Origin: Paramecium sonneborni | Lineage: Eukaryota > Ciliophora > Oligohymenophorea > Peniculida > Parameciidae | Direction of reading: 5' to 3' | Length of the DNA stretch: 64,000 bases | NCBI GenBank assembly: GCA_905182985.1 | Contig: CAJJDN010000033.1 | Coordinates: 56,233 to 120,232, forward strand | Shown: positions 61,701 through 64,000 of the stretch, in pieces | How the letters are laid out: each line of letters begins with the position of its first letter | Position numbering within the stretch: position 1 is the first letter of the stretch | Notes under the pieces: model-generated | What the model was told of the DNA's origin: nothing | What the model saw: only the letters and a program-made list of their open reading frames with translations | Database searches by the model: none | Program-made: the position numbers and the translations under genes

Positions 61701-63965
61701 TTCAATCATTCAATGCATTTAGGGTTATCTTAACATTTAGTTATTAATAGATAATCTTTTGTTGAGAATTTGATAAAATTGAATTAAACCTTTAATGAAT
61801 AATCGTTTGATAATAATAAAAATATAGAACATAATAATGTTGTAGATATTAATCCAAATTAAAGTATTCGAAAGTTGATTGATACAAGCAAGTCCTTTGG
61901 TTAACAGAAATTCTTTAATTAAGAGATATAAGATTTAGATTAATCTAATAGCAAATTAAGTGAAGGACTTCAAAATTAGATGAAGGATGTAAATTAATTA
62001 TATGATGTGGATTTAAATAAAATTGACAAAGAAATGAGAGAGAATATATAAATGTAACTTCAATTAGAAATAGATTAGAAAAATTAACCTAATTAACAAA
62101 TAGATGATGCTGCTTCTTAGGTTTCTTCATTAATTGGCTTAAAGAAATCTTTATTCTATAAAAAGTATGAATTAATAAATGGGATTATAGATAGCATTTT
62201 CAAGCCTACCTCTTATAAATTATGTCATACATTATTCTTCCTTTAATTAATTTTGATTGCTACTTATTGTATAATAATATTATAAAACTTGAACACTGAC
62301 TTTAATAGATTTATTTAAGAAGTGGATATGTTATTATTTAGTTATAGTTTTATGACTCCTTTTGACATATTTTTAGCTTTAAGGTTTTCTACTGTTTATT
62401 ACCAATTATAAGTTCCTTCTCAAATGACTGCAGCTGAGAATACTGTATTCTCTGCTTGGCTATCTAATCATTTAGGAGAGGGATATGATGATATGAAGTA
62501 GAATTTTCTAGAATAATTCTCGAATCCATAATTACTAGAATTCTTTACAGATTAAGATTTCGATGTTTAATTTATGAAGGAAAATTCAACTTCTATGGAA
62601 ATAAAGACTCTATCATTTAGAGAAACTTTAAATGTATTATTGTAATATTAATATCAATTTAAAATTGCCTATTTAAAAAAGACTTCTCTAACTAATTAAC
62701 CATTTTCGGCTTATCCATATTTCAATTATTTAAATTTACATGACAAGTTTGATAACATGACCAATGATATATTAGATTATACTAAATAAAGAAAAAGCAT
62801 TGTTTAAGAAAATTGGTAAACTATTTGGATTCCATTTTTAGTTTTGGATTTTGTTTTAATGATTGCTACTTATTATTATTATAAACAGTATTTGTCTATT
62901 TATGAAAGCTTTTTAAATTTATTTAAATTTACTGATGAAATTTGGTTAAATAGAGATATGGAAAGGTTTAAAATTTTGATTAATATTTTAACTAAAAATT
63001 CAGATGTTATGTTTAAATATCAATTTGATTTAGAATAAAAAGAAAAATTTATGATGGCTGAAAAGTATAAAAAAGAATCAAAAGTTATACATGATTTAAA
63101 GAAGAAAAAAAATTATCAAAATTATGATAAACTCTCATCAATTTATGGACTTATTGGAATTTCATTTGTTTTTTCAATATTCTTTATACCTGCACTACTA
63201 ATTTAATTATAAACAAATAATTATCTATTTAAATATGTGAACACAGCTGATTTTTATAAATTTACTGGAGATCTCTGCTTTTAATTACCAGGAATGTTTT
63301 CATAAAGACAATTTTTATATTGGTGGTCATTTTATAATTTGGATGTAAATGATAAACCTAGAATGATAAATAGATTATTTAATGGAATAGAAAATCTAAA
63401 ATAATTTGATGAGCATGTACAACAATTTAATTAAGATGATTATTTAACAACTAAAAGTTTTATAGATAAATTAAATTTGCTAACAAAAAACCCTGTCTGT
63501 AAATTTTTTTCAGGTAATTAATATAATGATTATTCCTTTTATTGTTCAAGATCTTTTGATGGAGCTTTAGATATGGGTTTGAATCAAGCATTAATGTATG
63601 CAGCAAATCAATATAAAGTGACATTTGCATTAAATAATTTTACTTCAATTGTACAATATTTTAGATATGAAGCAGAAGGAATGTACATCATGGTTAAAGG
63701 CTTGATTGAATTAGTAACTTCACTTAAAGAAGCTTTACTATAAGCTACTTATTCTCATATGAATTAAATTGTTGGGTTAAGTGTATTTTTGTTAGTTTTT
63801 CAATTTTTCTTATTTTTCCTCTAGTTTTTTATACTTCATAAATACTATAGTGAGGAATATAATTTAGTGAAAAGATACATGTTATTATTACCATCATCAA
63901 CATTATTATTGGATGACAACTTTGAAAGAAACATTAGAATATTCTATGCATAATATTAAATATGA
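58773..63965 (+). CDS. Giant polytopic membrane protein, TmcB-like (paralog 2)
   Basis: Intronless 1,730-residue frame, complete, ending 35 bp before the window edge. Many N-terminal spans (about 40-320, for example ISIFSIITIILTGI and ILIVHISLISIITTDLL) precede a long helical TPR-like region (about 380-700). A PAS-like segment follows (FMNDGKGKYFRNIDISF, then NSYILVDVNGVCGGITANLL). A long Gln/Asn-rich linker leads to a second set of spans (about 1150-1690), and the tail reads LLLPSSTLLLDDNFERNIRI. It shares this layout with the gene at 46.5 kb, so the two are diverged paralogs. Likely a plasma membrane or ciliary sensor; function unproven. Confidence 0.78.
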
Positions 63966-64000
63966 ATGATGTGTTATATCATGTATTAAAAATAATATTA
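63966..64000. other. Window edge
   Basis: 35 bp of AT-rich DNA after the TmcB-like stop. Nothing can be assigned. Confidence 0.5.

Overview
The window looks like macronuclear DNA of a ciliate, most likely Paramecium. Reading frames open over hundreds of codons only when TAA and TAG are read as glutamine and TGA is the only stop. I resolved about 48 introns, all 19-38 nt, most starting GTA and ending TAG or AAG. Genes are packed tightly, with some spacers of 13-50 bp, and the DNA is very AT-rich. Every gene given with introns was checked by requiring exon length to be a multiple of three.

Layout. 1-2.6 kb holds no convincing gene. A WD40 gene with an in-frame TGA sits at 2.6-4.3 kb. 4.3-9.1 kb is gene-poor, with decayed-looking frames and a GC-richer island near 7.8-8.2 kb. 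From 9.1 kb the window is gene-dense: a two-TM protein, a TBC Rab-GAP, a small coiled-coil protein, an LRR protein, a 2,045-residue RCC1/RasGAP-like protein, a SAS-6-like head protein, a BAR-like coiled coil and NOP2 (to 24.1 kb). Next come small coiled-coil, zinc-finger and EF-hand proteins, a SNARE, a BCD1-like HIT zinc finger and a mitochondrial carrier (to 32.8 kb). A gene-poor stretch follows at 33-34.7 kb, then CFAP263/CCDC113, a large surface protein, PP6 phosphatase, a conserved unknown and two tandem EF-hand genes (to 45.4 kb). The rest holds two very large paralogous TmcB-like membrane proteins (46.5-51.1 and 58.8-64.0 kb) flanking an RMC1-like protein, a short unknown, a B-box/SPRY-like protein and an SF-assemblin.

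Two assembly faults matter. The N run at 43765-44611 is bordered by an exact 298-bp repeat, and the single N at 56696 joins an exact 1107-bp repeat. Both look like overlapping contigs that were not merged, so the gene fragments they create are not real duplications.

Functions. Several genes point to cilia, basal bodies and the cortical cytoskeleton (SAS-6-like, CFAP263, SF-assemblin, EF-hand and LRR proteins). Others serve membrane traffic (TBC, SNARE, RMC1) and snoRNP/rRNA work (BCD1, NOP2). There are no operons. Neighbouring genes are mostly divergent or convergent, with minimal shared spacers.
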